Shown here piece by piece: positions 23,113-35,116 of a DNA stretch of 64,000 nucleotides. Positions within the stretch are counted from its first letter, which is position 1; each line of letters starts with the position of its first letter. The stretch is from Ciona intestinalis (Eukaryota; Chordata; Ascidiacea; Phlebobranchia; Cionidae): NCBI RefSeq assembly GCF_000224145.3, contig NC_020168.2:4747480-4811479 (forward strand). The letters run 5' to 3'. A program made the translations under genes and the position numbers. Under the pieces are notes generated by a model. The model was given only the letters and a program-made list of their open reading frames with translations. It was not told the origin of the DNA and searched no databases.

Positions 23113-25569
23113 CACTCCGAACAGGTCACAGGCCAGCAAAAGCCCATATAACCGACGTGGTGCTTTAAAAAAGGTGTTATTCAATCTTAATAATTGTAAT
23201 ACTTTTATTACCAATACATCTGATGACGGTTTGAAAGCTGAACTACTGCTGCGCTTTGGAAGAGACATAACCCAGTCTGGGGCACAAGTTTTAAAAGAAC
23301 TGTATTATAAACGCAAATTTTTGTATAACTGTCTGATGCGGTTGCTTATACACGTTTTTTTTGTGTGTCCTGCGTAGATTAGCGATTTTCAAATCCCGAG
23401 CTGTTGTTGCAACGTAATTAATTTCACTGTACACGTTTTTGTTGGTATGCGCGATGGGACACATGCGTGGTTCACTTGTCGATCCTTGACTGCGTGAAAG
23501 CGCGCTTTTACGTAATTGTTAATTTGTATATTGCGTAATCATTGTGTTTGCGTAATCCCCTTAACACACAAATTTGCTGTATATTGCAAGCATCACTAAG
23601 CTCACATTCTGTATCACACAATCGCCAAGCTTAATTGCTGCTTTTAACAAGAGTGAAATATATATAGAAGCTAGTTGCACTTGAATTTGAAGCTGTCATG
23701 TGCAGATCACGCACTCTCACAATTATGCACTGTGAACATAATTCCCCTTCCTGTGCGGGCGTTAGTACATCAAAATTAAAGTATTCGTTTTAATTGCGAA
23801 CCTAAGCCATCGCACTCGTTGTGGTTCAAAACCCATCACGACGTGTCGCGATTTAACAAGTTAAACGGCCCCGAAAGACCTTTTCCATCCTTTCACTGCA
23901 GTACATTTAATTCTTCTTATTTTAATAAAATTTATATCTTGCCGTGTAGCTTACACATTTGCTTTCAAAATCAATCAAAGGTGCCAGAATGTCAAGCATT
24001 CGTCCATTTTCGTTGCCTGGCTTTGCAAATTTAAGTTTAATATTTGCTTATGTTTTGTAACGTAAGGATTTTATATTTACCCCATATATATGTGATTGCA
24101 TTATTTTAAGAATATCTGATATACAATTGCCGCACGAATTTTAGGGACGAACTGCATTTTTATTCATTTGATTTTGCATCCTTTAAAATGTACATGAAAA
24201 CCATTATGTGTTAAAAATTGCTTTTTCGTTCTGCCAATACGACTGCTTAAACAATTTTTAGTAAGTACCCTTATAGTCAATCGTTTCAGACTTTTAGGTG
24301 CGGCCGAGTACTAGTGGTATAAAAACTATGGCGCCATGGTTAGGCGGCGTTCGCATCGCAACCAAAGGATACTGCTTGGGTTCGACGTTCAACGCTTTCC
24401 ATAACCGACTCCAGCCACATTATAAACGCCCTGGCAATTCTATACACGCGTTAGAATAACAAACTTGTCGGCATATACATAAACAACATAAACAAAAGGT
24501 TAAAAGCAGTCGAATGCCAAAAAAAGTCGACTACATCAAACTTGGACATTCTAAACAACTCGAAACATATTCTTATATATAACTATAACAAAGAAATTCA
24601 AATATGCCATCGAAAAAAAACCATATTAGCACAAACAGTAACAACAACAACATAAATGTTTAAAAATACCTTTATATTGCAGAGTTGTTCTTCATGTGAA
24701 ATGCCAGTGACGTAACAGTTAACCTGTTACAGCTGTTTACCTAATACAGTAGTAGTAGTACATACATAACTTACAAGTCTTATCTAATAAAATAACAGAC
24801 ATCAGTTTTGGTGGAACGTTGCTGTCTAATGTCGACATCAGATTTAATACACCATAAACCGGTAGGCCGTGCACCAACCACTATAACACTAACACACAGT
24901 CACTGCTGATTAAAAGACACAGCCTTAGAGCAACTAAGAATACAGGCGAAATAAGCGCCGGCGTGGGGGCAATCAACATCAACGGAAAATGCGTGCGGCA
25001 CTTGTTTTCGTCTCAAGGCACAATTACAACGGTGTTATATGGTAGTAGGTCATATGTGACCTGCTGAAACATTGCACTGTTTCAAGCGTATGTTTTCTAT
25101 CAGAATCAATACTAATTTATTTATTATATTGCCTTGCAGCTCCTTTTTATTGAAGCAATTTCTTCTAATCTGTAATTCACCGACAGTAAAGTGTAGGAGA
25201 CAGTGATAAATGTAATCTCAGCCAAAAGTGGAGACAGAATATTAAACCTGAACAAAATAATCAACGACAACACGAACTTACATTAAATAAAATTGTTATA
25301 GCCTACTGCATGTCCAACCAACTGAAGAATAGGTGAAGAATTTGTGATCACAGTGCACTAAATATGCTGCGCAATTATTGAACTATATACGTGTAATAGA
25401 GATATATAACATCCTGACTGTATTGTGCAAATTCAGCTATAATAAACCTATTGATTAAAACTGAAAAATATGAAACTCATTTGCAGAGTCATAGACCTCG
25501 AAAAAGTTCGAATCTAAACATAAATATCTGTTCAATGTGTGCAATGGCCCGATCACAACTTCACAAACA
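23056..25569. other. Spacer between convergent PPP1R3 and VGLUT genes
   Basis: Holds the PPP1R3 3' UTR on the left and the VGLUT 3' UTR (minus strand) on the right. Only short frames without recognisable domains are present. No MITE or SINE copy and no RNA gene was seen. Confidence 0.5.
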
Positions 25570-28500
25570 TTAATGCTTGTAATATTTCTCATCTTCCCTT
25601 ACTCCTTGAAATAATTCGTCCACCGCTGGTTGTTGTACTGTCTCCGTAACAACATCGTAGGGAGGACCATCGGATGTGAGCTTGGAAGTGACATACATCG
25701 TCCGTTTCATCTGCGCTTCCGTCATCTGCTGATCTTCCTCCTCCCCGGCGGTGCTAAATCTTTTACTCCGAGGTCCTCCCTCGAAACTCGGATTGTAGAC
25801 ACCGTTCGTAAGTTTCTTTACATACAAGTCATCCGGACCCTCGCCGAACATCGAATCCGAGGAGGAAGATCCGCGAGACATTCCGGATCGACGACGAAAC
25901 GAGGTCATTGACGGGGAAGCGGCGAAGTTTTCCCCGTCTAAAATACCAACTTCTTCCTGGGGTGGGTCAGCCCATGGTTGCCTCTCACCAGATGCAAAGA
26001 AAGCGTAAAATATGACTCCACTAAAGTGAATACATGATGCGATCACAAACACCACTTTCCAATCTTCCTCCGTCTGTAAAATCAATGTTTACAATATACA
26101 TGCATAAAGTTACAACTTTCATAAAAAGCCTAAAGTTTTCGTTTGAAATCATACCAGTAGCTTAAAATGTAGATGAAGTTTATTTTACGAGAATATTGGT
26201 CGCAACATATGTTTAGACAAAGCGCATAATGTAGGAAAGAACTCGGTTTATAGTTAGGCTAAAACGGCTTTTGCAGGTGGAAGTACGTTGGCGTTTCTGA
26301 TGAAAACGTCTCATGAGACGAAACGTATAGGTTGTTTACAATAAAATTGCCAGAAACAGTTTATTAAAGCTTTCTATATATAGTTTGTTCTAACGTATTA
26401 GTATATTTTCGTTGCTACCACGTCATACTGTTGCCCTATTCTTTTAAAGCGCCCAATCGTTTGGGCACTCAAATATTTAAACTGTTTATGCTACATTCTT
26501 GAACACGCTCGAGAATTGTGTGGTTTTGACTCCTTTGCAAATAGGACGAAACGAATTACTGTAATATATCCATGTTTATAATATTGCCCTGTTTTTATAG
26601 AAACCAACCGCCGAGTAACTACAGGGTTTTGAAAACGATTGGTCTTTCTATATACCGAACTATATAGGGGCAGTAAATATTTGCAACTCTAAAATAGTGT
26701 TGTTATTTCTTAAATACTCGATGATGAATATATGAGATATTATGTGCTAACGGTATCCCCCTTGCCCTGAACTGCTATATTGTACCCGCAGTCGAAACAC
26801 CACCCATCAGCAGCATATACAAAAATAGCTACCCGAAGCACGTTACATATACAAACCTTTGTCCGTGTAATGTAGCTGACCAGGAGAGGACATATCATCC
26901 CTGACAGTGTCCCTGCACCATTGGAAAGACCCATTAATATACTCGCGTATCTCGGAGCAATATCTAGGTGGTTCACGTTGAAGCCTGCCAAACGAATGAA
27001 GTATTTATGAGACAACTAGCTCCTTAAAATGGACGTGCAGGTTGTACAAGGAGATACCTTATTAAAGCCGTTAAACAGCCTGTTATATACGGTTGCGTTT
27101 TAATTTAGCGTATTAATATTTTATAAGCGACGTTAAAGGTTATATGTTAAGGCAGTTCAAGAACAAAAGATAAGACCATTAACCTGAAATGGCGAATCCA
27201 CTGAAACCGACGGCGAACACCAGGCACACTACAGAAGCAGTATGCCCATGACTGCAAGCGAGGATAAGAAGAAACAACGCCTCCATCCCGAACCCTGGTA
27301 ATCAATGAGAGTTTTTTGGACTTTGATGGAAGAGAAATTTAAATGCAATTTCTCTAACTGTCGCGGTGACATTTATTTAGCTGCTTAATTAATTTTGTGG
27401 AAAAACATGTGAAACTTTGAAGGAAATGTGTATATAGTACTGTGGGACTGTGGGGTAAGATGGTTGCACCGTTAGGACAAAATGTCACAAATTTCCTAAT
27501 CATGTTTTTAACAATAAATTTATTTTAGAGTCGTAAAGGTACGGTTAATGGTTATGTGAATATTTTGTGTTTACCACCAAATACGACGATAGAAAATGAA
27601 AACGGACCATCATACCCCTACCTACTCTATATTTGAAACCTACCAAATGGTTTGAACAGTATACGTTTACGCTGAATGTCTTTAAACCCTTTTCATTATT
27701 TTAATTATGAAACTAAAAACACTATAGTGCAAATGAAGTTGCAATAAACCAATTCGAATTTTAATTCTTACCCCCACAGTTCATCACTTTTCTAACATTA
27801 GTCGTTGACAAAATCTCTTTTTTTCGCAGAAAGTCAGCAAGCACGCCACCAAACGGAACTATGATCGTCATCACCAAGTGAGGAACGGCTGCAAGGAATC
27901 CAAGCTAAAAGATGGAAAAAACTGGATCAAAGAGGTTCAAAAAACTATAAGTTCGAATCCTATTTAGGTATACATGTTTGACGATAACTATAAAAGAGCA
28001 GTACTTCATTTTTTCCAATATAAAGAGTATAACCCCCAAAATATTCACCTACAAGAGTACACGTGTTGTAACTAGTAAGCGGACACGAGGTATGTAAAAT
28101 AAAACACTGGTTTTATATATAACGACTCTCGTTGACCTCTACCAGGATAAAATATGATACACTTATTTATTTATTCATTCATTTATCACGTGCACTTACT
28201 TCAATCAATTCCCAAAAAAAACAGATTTACGGAAATTCATATTTCATTCTAACCTTGTATAATAAGGATTATGTTTTAACAGTTTACCTGTGAAATGTCA
28301 TATTTTAGGACTTGCTCAAAATAAGCGGGTTGGCTGATAATAAGAAGATAGAAGGTCCAGCTTCTGCAGAAGTTGGCAACGATAATCGCCCATACTGGAA
28401 GGGAGGTCAAAAATTTCTTCCAAGGTGTTCCTGCCCACTAGGGAGAAAAGCTGGTTTAGCGTGGTAGGCGCCCGCAAATCGTAACCAAAGTATATGGGAT

Positions 28501-31500
28501 TCTGTGCTTAATTTTGCTACCATTATTGTGGGTGTATGTGTACAAAATTGAACCGTCGTTCTCAAAGTTATACACTGTTACATTTTTTGATTTGTTTGCC
28601 AATTGAATATTTTTTAAATTCGGGATTTTACATTGTAGCAGCATGCGGGAGCTATTTTATGAGTTATTGTTATTTGTTGTAGGAGCCCGACTTAAACTGC
28701 AATATTTGTGAAAAATAAAGAGTCTATAACATATACCTATACAGCGAACAGTCCTATATGGTTTCCTATGTGGGCACTAAGAACATATAGTTTACCTAAT
28801 GTGTTAAATAATGTTCTCACCATTGGTATAGTTGCACAGTCAGACTTGCCGATACTTTCTTCGATGTAAATGCGTTCACTTCTTCTTATATGTGGGTGAG
28901 ATGCAGGAGAGTCGTATGAAGTGAATGTCCATAAGAAGAACCATGCAATACCACAACTGCCTGAACAAAAACACAACATGTATAGTAGGATGGGGGAAGA
29001 TAGGACACTTTGAACACGCAATTTACAAATATCTCGATCCGGTTTTAAAGATTTAACAACGGTCTATGGGAGTTCTGAGGATGCGGTTTTACAATTTTTT
29101 GAATGTCTTTGTTTACTAATATGATATGTGTTATGATAAACACCGTTAGCACAATTCAAAATTTTGTAATCCTGTTATAACAATTAACAACACTATTTTA
29201 AACTCATTCAAAAAGTTTTAAAAAAAAGTCCCGAAAAACTTTTTTAAACATCAATCATTTTATCTCAAGAGAATAAAAACGTCAATCATTTTATCTCAAC
29301 TAAGTTTATATACTTATTTCCGCTCCATGCTATGATCGCCACAAATAAAAGTACTGGATTACCGCATGTGTTCCACTTACCGAAAACATAAAATACAGAA
29401 GGCCACCCCGCGTATTCGACCAACATTCCTCCAATTGGCATTCCGATCACAGCACCAGCGTAGCTGCCTGCAAGTTTTAAGCTCAGATTAATTATTTATC
29501 GCCTTCTTTCATCATGGCTGTTCCGAACCCGTCGAGAATATGGTCCCGCTATCTAGCAAAAGCAACGCTCAAACGACGCGATTTGCACTCCAGGATACAT
29601 TAATTAATTAACACACCGGAAGGCGATAAGAACTTTGGTCGTTTGCAGTGTTGCCAGTCGGCTTGATTTTTTTCGAAGACGGAAACACTGAAAGACAGCA
29701 ACATCAATAACCGAACCCACTCCCCCAGTTTAGATTGATTTTTCCGAGCGCGCGACAATTTAATTACAGTTCTGTCTTTTTTTTAATAACGTAGTTTTCA
29801 CATGTCAGACAACGTGACGTACGTCATGATTAATAAAAGCTTCTAAGTGCGGCTAAGTCGCACTCGTCTCGCAATCACTAATGCATGTGCCCTTTCAAGT
29901 GCATGCCCGTCAAAGGATTGGCGAACCTTTTACACGCGAAGCACCAAAAACGCTTGGCAAAGGCTGTGTTGTATTAAGAGTACAGTGTTGAAACCAATGT
30001 ATAGCCGTAAAGGGCTTTTTAACAACACGCAAAATGTCGTTCAGTGACTTGGCAATTACATCTAAAACGAGTTCAAAAAATCGTTAAAAAAATATTTGAT
30101 AAATTTTAGTAAAAAAATACCCGAAAACGAGATGGTTGCTAGTCTGCTCCTTTCTAACGGGGGCGCCCATTTGCTCCAAATCCCGTGACACGACGGGTAC
30201 AAAACACCCTGCAAGAATTACAGTTATTTTAATTCATAGTATTGTTGGGTAAGATGGGACATGTTTTCGTCCCGTTTTTCATGTCATTTGGCAGTAAACA
30301 AAATATTACAGAATTATACAAACCCGCGACTCCAAAAGAGTGTTGTGAATCGTTCAAAATGTAAAAAATCACATGGAATAAAGAAATTAGAACCTAATGG
30401 TTTCCCATCTTATCCCACAGTATTGTTTAAAATTGTTTAAAACACGATCATGATATTTTGATTTTATGTTTTAAAGATGTCCCATCTTACCCCAACCTAC
30501 TATATATTTAAAGGCCTTAAGGTCATGACCTGTATAAAATTTTGTTTTCGACACAAGCATTAATTTGAGCCTATTGAAAACACTCACGTGCGTCTACTAC
30601 TCTACTCAGTCAACAATATAAATCGTTTTGTGGTGTGAGTTACGTCATCTGTTATAAAATTGCGTCTTTTTCATCATAATAAAAATATACCTCAGCTAGT
30701 CCTTGCATAACACGTACGATGACAAAGACGACCCAATGAGCTTTGGCAGCTGCTGGCAGGAACATGTTGAGTAAGCAGGTACAGAGGATCGCAACACCAA
30801 ATACTCTAAAAATCAAGTATTTAATGCATATAATGAGGTGGGTGGTTAATTGTACGAAGTAGGCCTATTCAAGGGCCTTGTGTGTTACTTACCTGTTCGC
30901 CCTGAGGCGGGAAGCCAGGTATCCGCCTGGGACTTGAGTTATAATATAACCCCAGAAGAACGAGCCGTGAATAAAACCTTGTTTTTCTGAGGACCATGAC
31001 AAGTCGGGTGGCTGTAATAAAAACAAATAGTCTTTGAGCGGCCGGTCGATAAAAACGGACAGAATTTTGACAACTGAGTTCAGCCAGGCGACGAAAATCA
31101 ATAGAAATAGTTGGCCTAACTCCCCTGCCTTTCCATTTTCACTTTATTTGCGGTTAACGAAGTTTTCTTGGATACGCAGGCGAGTAATTCGTTTACAAAC
31201 CGAAAATTGACCAAGAATAATTAGATACAGTTTTTTCGAGGCGCGCAATCTGTCCGCAGCAAATAATTTCAATGAATAATTCATTAGCGCTCGGCTGAGG
31301 CAAAAGGGTAGTCCTAAGATGACGGTAAACTCGCTTTACGTCAAAGAGTTTGCTGTTAAGACTACACAGACCAAACTTATACTAAGGTAACCAGATACCT
31401 ATTGCGTATAACACATTATCTTTTTTTGACCATTTCACTTTAAAAATAGTAGTGTAAATTAGGCCAATTGCTGTAAAGTAGTTATATAAGGTGTGAAACT

Positions 31501-33476
31501 TCTTGTACAAACAGTTAAATGTACAGTATATACAACAACCTAAACCAACCATAATAACTTTCGTTCCATTTTCCAACGTTTCTGTGTAATTGTTCGCCAT
31601 TTCGACCATTGCCACGCCCAGATTGCATCGCATGCCAAAAGTGATGCAAAAACCAAACCCACTTAAGAAAGCCATCATGTAACGTTTGGGTAACCAAAGA
31701 CACATTGCATACCACATCCACTTGTTGTTACTGCATAAAAAATAACATAGGCCATCTATTATAAACCATGCTAAGAAAATGCAGGGTAAATACTGCATAA
31801 AAAAGTTGTGGGGTGAAAGCTGAACCCGGCACAGATCCCAGGTCTCTGACAAGAACTTCACCCACAAAATAGATGATTAAGTTTTGTGGCAAGATTAACA
31901 TCAACGGAAAATGGATTTTTTTGTTTCGCTGCGCTACTTTTTGATACACATTGGTGCATTAGCGGTGACACATGGAGCCACAAAAGCCATGTCAAGGTAG
32001 ATTACGTTTGTGGGACGTCCTCTTCGAAATGGTCTTCTCCATGCTCTTGGGAGTTGCGTGAAATTTCGTTTAAAGTTGAGTTTCTGTCCAAAGTTTGTTC
32101 CTGGTATGGTGGGTTGCCGATTCCGGTGAACCTGTTATTAAAATATGATATTTTGATGAAGATATTGGTGATATAATCTTAATCAGTGAAAATAAGATTA
32201 TGTTTGAAAGAGTTTTACAAACATAATATAACACGGGATAATTATAACAGGATAGTTGTTCAAAAACAGGGGTCTTATTAAAATTGCATGAACATTTATG
32301 TAACGGTGAGAAAAACAGGATAAGAAAAAAAGATAAAAACCAGTTTTAGCTAGTTTGACCTGGATTTCTAAACATATACACATTCTAAAATTTCGTATCT
32401 GGCATTAGATCTATCTGTAGGCTATATATATGTAGCACATTAATAGGATTTTTTAAAAATTCATAACAATACAATAGTTTCGTTATCGTTTAAAACTTCC
32501 TTATTACTAAAAAGATACAACAGTTTTATGAAAGTTCCATTTAAGTCTAAACGATAAAACAACGACCGAGCAATTTTGAAGAACAGTTCATTTTAAGGTG
32601 ACTTCATCAAAAAGTCAATGACTATTTTTGAAACTATATAATCGTTTATCCTCAAAAAGGGCGTTGTTATTTTGTGTTGTTAACTGTTAGGAAATATAGG
32701 TGATTATGTGTTAACGGTATTAGCGTTTTCCCAAAGTAACTATAGTAGGGTGGGAGAAGATGGGACACCTTTTCGTTCTATTTTTTCGTCCCATTTGGTA
32801 ATAAACAAAGAACAGTCAAAGAATCATAAAACCGTATCTTCGCGACTTCCAAGATATTATGTGCTAAAGGTGTCCCATCTTCCCCCCACTCTACTATATA
32901 TGAATTGGAAAAAGTTTCAAGATTGGGTAATTGGGAAAATTAAAATAAAAATGCATATTATAACTACGTAAGTTATTTCGTGATGAGAAAGGACCAACAT
33001 AATCGTGGGCGCGGGAAATTTCGCGACACAATAGAACTAGTCACTCTCTAACAATGTTATCCTGCTTCGGGGCCATGAATAATTTAGGTTTGTCTACTTG
33101 TCATATCGTTACGGGAGCTAGTTTATTTCACTTTTTGCCGTGTAAGTGGTCTTGGGAGCATTACTATACACAAGGGTGCGACTAACGAACGGATATTCGA
33201 AACGAAATTCTTTAATTAGTGAAATTTAAATAGGTAATAGTGTGCGACACTATATTAAAATATATATAGGGGTTCGGTACCAGATCGATATTTTCGATGT
33301 TCAACTATAATAAAAATCTAAACGACAAAAACATTTCTATTTTTTTTGGCAAAAAGCTATATAAATTTTTAGGTATGCTCTCACCTGTATAAAACACTTC
33401 GAAACCCGTTTTGAATTGTTCTGAGAAGGTCATGTGATGCCGTCGCGAATCCTCCATCCGCCTTATTGTTTGACAT
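25570..33476 (-). CDS. VGLUT: Vesicular glutamate transporter (VGLUT, SLC17A6/7/8 type)
   Basis: Loads glutamate into synaptic vesicles using the proton gradient. Thirteen exons, 657 aa, in transcription order: 33476-33385, 32131-32006, 31730-31550, 31011-30893, 30805-30691, 30208-30121, 29467-29381, 28960-28821, 28437-28288, 27904-27772, 27294-27184, 26984-26857, 26073-25570; 1974 nt in frame. After a cytosolic N-terminus (1-88) come LPKRYMMAF, then [11 protein letters not shown] in TM1. Other family signatures are [61 protein letters not shown] and [12 protein letters not shown]. The N-glycosylation-type NYT after TM1 fits the lumenal loop. The C-terminus after FASGERQPW is about 140 aa, hydrophilic and longer than in most vertebrate VGLUTs. 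Start codon 33476 was chosen because its exon ends in the phase exon 2 needs. Ciona has a single described VGLUT; this is probably it. Confidence 0.95.
26735..26765. repeat. MITE remnant
   Basis: 'gatattatgtgctaacggtatcccc' matches the right half of the second MITE subtype. The left half is gone. It lies in the last VGLUT intron. Confidence 0.45.
27433..27633. mobile_element. TIR MITE, second subtype
   Basis: It starts 'tatagtactgtggg' with a short internal repeat of 'actgtgggg' and ends 'cctacctactctata'. About 200 bp, in a VGLUT intron. Confidence 0.75.
28060..28150 (+). repeat. SINE-like repeat, tail part
   Basis: 'cacgaggtatgtaaaat' followed by 'aacactggttttatat' and 'aacgactctcgttga' follows the order of the family tail. 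In a VGLUT intron. Confidence 0.5.
28495..28560 (+). repeat. SINE-like repeat, head fragment
   Basis: 'gctaccattattgtgggtgta' plus 'tgtgtac' matches the head of the SINE-like family. In a VGLUT intron. Confidence 0.45.
28981..29200. mobile_element. TIR MITE, right end replaced by a fragment of another copy
   Basis: The left end 'tatagtaggatgggggaaga' and core are clear up to about 29125. A piece resembling the second subtype ('accgttagcacaa', 'aacaattaacaacactattt') follows instead of the matching right end. About 20 bp upstream of VGLUT exon 8 in transcription direction. Confidence 0.65.
30236..30512. mobile_element. TIR MITE with a second partial copy attached
   Basis: The first unit runs from 'agtattgttgggtaagatggg' to 'cccatcttatcccacagtat' (about 30236-30425). 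A partial second unit continues to 'ccatcttaccccaacctact' at about 30510. In a VGLUT intron. Confidence 0.7.
32675..32900. mobile_element. TIR MITE, well-preserved copy, next to a remnant
   Basis: The intact unit spans 32741-32900: left end 'tatagtagggtgggagaaga', right end 'tccccccactctactatata', inner words 'tttggtaataaacaaagaac'. A decayed right half of another copy precedes it (32675-32740). In VGLUT intron 1. Confidence 0.85.
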
Positions 33477-35116
33477 AATATCCTAAATACCCTCCTGCTC
33501 TGGAACAATAAATAAATTGTAAATATACTTTATCAATTCCTAATGCAAAATATCAAACTCAATTTTCCCATAGTAATTCCCAAAGCAAAAATCAAATAAC
33601 TAATTCAACAGAAGCAAAAATCAAATAACTAATCTTCAACAGAGATGCGTCTTTGTTGTATTGCAGGCAAGTTATAAAAAATTCATTCTTTCCTATTTTA
33701 CTCGAGCTGTTCAACCGAGTGACTGTCCTGTGCCGAAGGCAGGTGAAACTGACACAGACTTAGCGACGCAGTGCTGGACAGCTGACGTTGTAAAACGCTG
33801 CACTGTTCCGTTTTTCTGTCTGTCGGTATTTAACTCGGAATGTCCATTATTGAAAACCAATTACCGCCGCGCCGCTTACAATTGCTTAAAAAAATAATTG
33901 AACTACAATATAAACCAATTCATCTAAGTATATTGTATATGAATTGAGTCAAATATAAAGCAATCTCGTAATAACTCTCTCTTCGTTGCTAAATCGACGA
34001 AAATGACGTTTAATTATCTTATTCAGTATACTCAAGTGGGCGCAATAATTCCATTGAAGGCAAATTAACCTCCTTGAATTGCAATGTTTTGGTCTCGAGA
34101 GACCTCGCTTGGGGATGTGGGGTACAAACACCATTATCGACCTGTATGTTATTGACGACTAATCCTTCTTGTGCTGCTGTTGTGGTAATCACAGTTAATT
34201 GCTTTTGCGCATTACAACATATTTCTGTTATGAGTAGAGCGCCGTGTGTAGCACTCAAAACGATTTGCAATCACTAAAAACAGTTCGCTGTACATGCGAC
34301 TTAGTAACGGCTAAACAGGAAAAACTGTTCCCGAAAAAAGACTAAAATCGAAGTAAAGTGGTTTGCAATAACTAATGAACTTTCCCTACAGCTTCATTAT
34401 TAGCCACCACAAGATTAATGATTTGTATAAGTTTGTTCAATAAGTCGTATCTGTAACTTTTGTGATTATAAAATCTGGGTTTGCTTTGAAAGAACCAACG
34501 TATATAGTATGGTGGGGGAAGATGGGGCACTTTTTTATTCTATTTCTCGTCCTATTTAGTAGTAAACAATGATTTATAAAACCGTACCCTAACGGCTTCC
34601 ATACACCGTTAATAATTGTTTAAATTACAATTAGAATATGTGGACATTATGTGATAAAGATATCCCATCTTACCCCACAGTACTGTACGCGATGCAGTAT
34701 AAAGGGCGCCTAATTGAAGCTAATTAGAAATTTCTATGGTAATGTAATTGGCTTAATTTAGCAATAAAAATAACAAATTAGTCACAAAAATAACAAATTT
34801 GTGCTAACACATTTTTATGAATAAACTTAAAATTTTAGTTAAAGTTTAATTGTTGTCAAACATGCATACACAGTTTGTTTTGTATTAATATTAACAACGT
34901 GTGAAGCAAAGAGGACGGTCTGTGTTTTTCAGAAAGATTTTAAGTGTTGAATGGCACTTAACGAATCGATGAAGTTCGGTGATGGCCGATTTTGACTAAC
35001 GTGTCACTCGCTAAACGCACGATCGCTTGCTGGACACATATTGCAGCTGAAGTTTAAAACAAAGCAAGTAGCAAATAACTGCTACCCGACACTTAGGATG
35101 AACTGAGCTGGTTAAG
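33477..35116. promoter_or_regulatory. Head-to-head promoter region of VGLUT and the FKBP-domain gene
   Basis: The two start codons lie 1.64 kb apart and face away from each other, so this stretch must contain both promoters. One MITE (34503-34687) sits in it. No convincing open reading frame or RNA gene is visible. Neuron-specific VGLUT control is expected from the left part, by inference only. Confidence 0.5.
34503..34687. mobile_element. TIR MITE
   Basis: The left end is of subtype 1 ('tatagtatggtgggggaaga') and the right end of subtype 2 ('ccatcttaccccacagtact'), showing that the two subtypes belong to one family. About 185 bp. Confidence 0.8.

Noticed and set aside
24330-24480. TATA-like 'gtataaaaactatggcgccatgg' as a gene start
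   Set aside because: The frame that follows is short and closes quickly; no downstream exons recognised.
27940-27960. Possible tRNA (word resembling a B box, 'agttcgaatcc')
   Set aside because: No matching A box, acceptor stem or anticodon arm could be folded around it.
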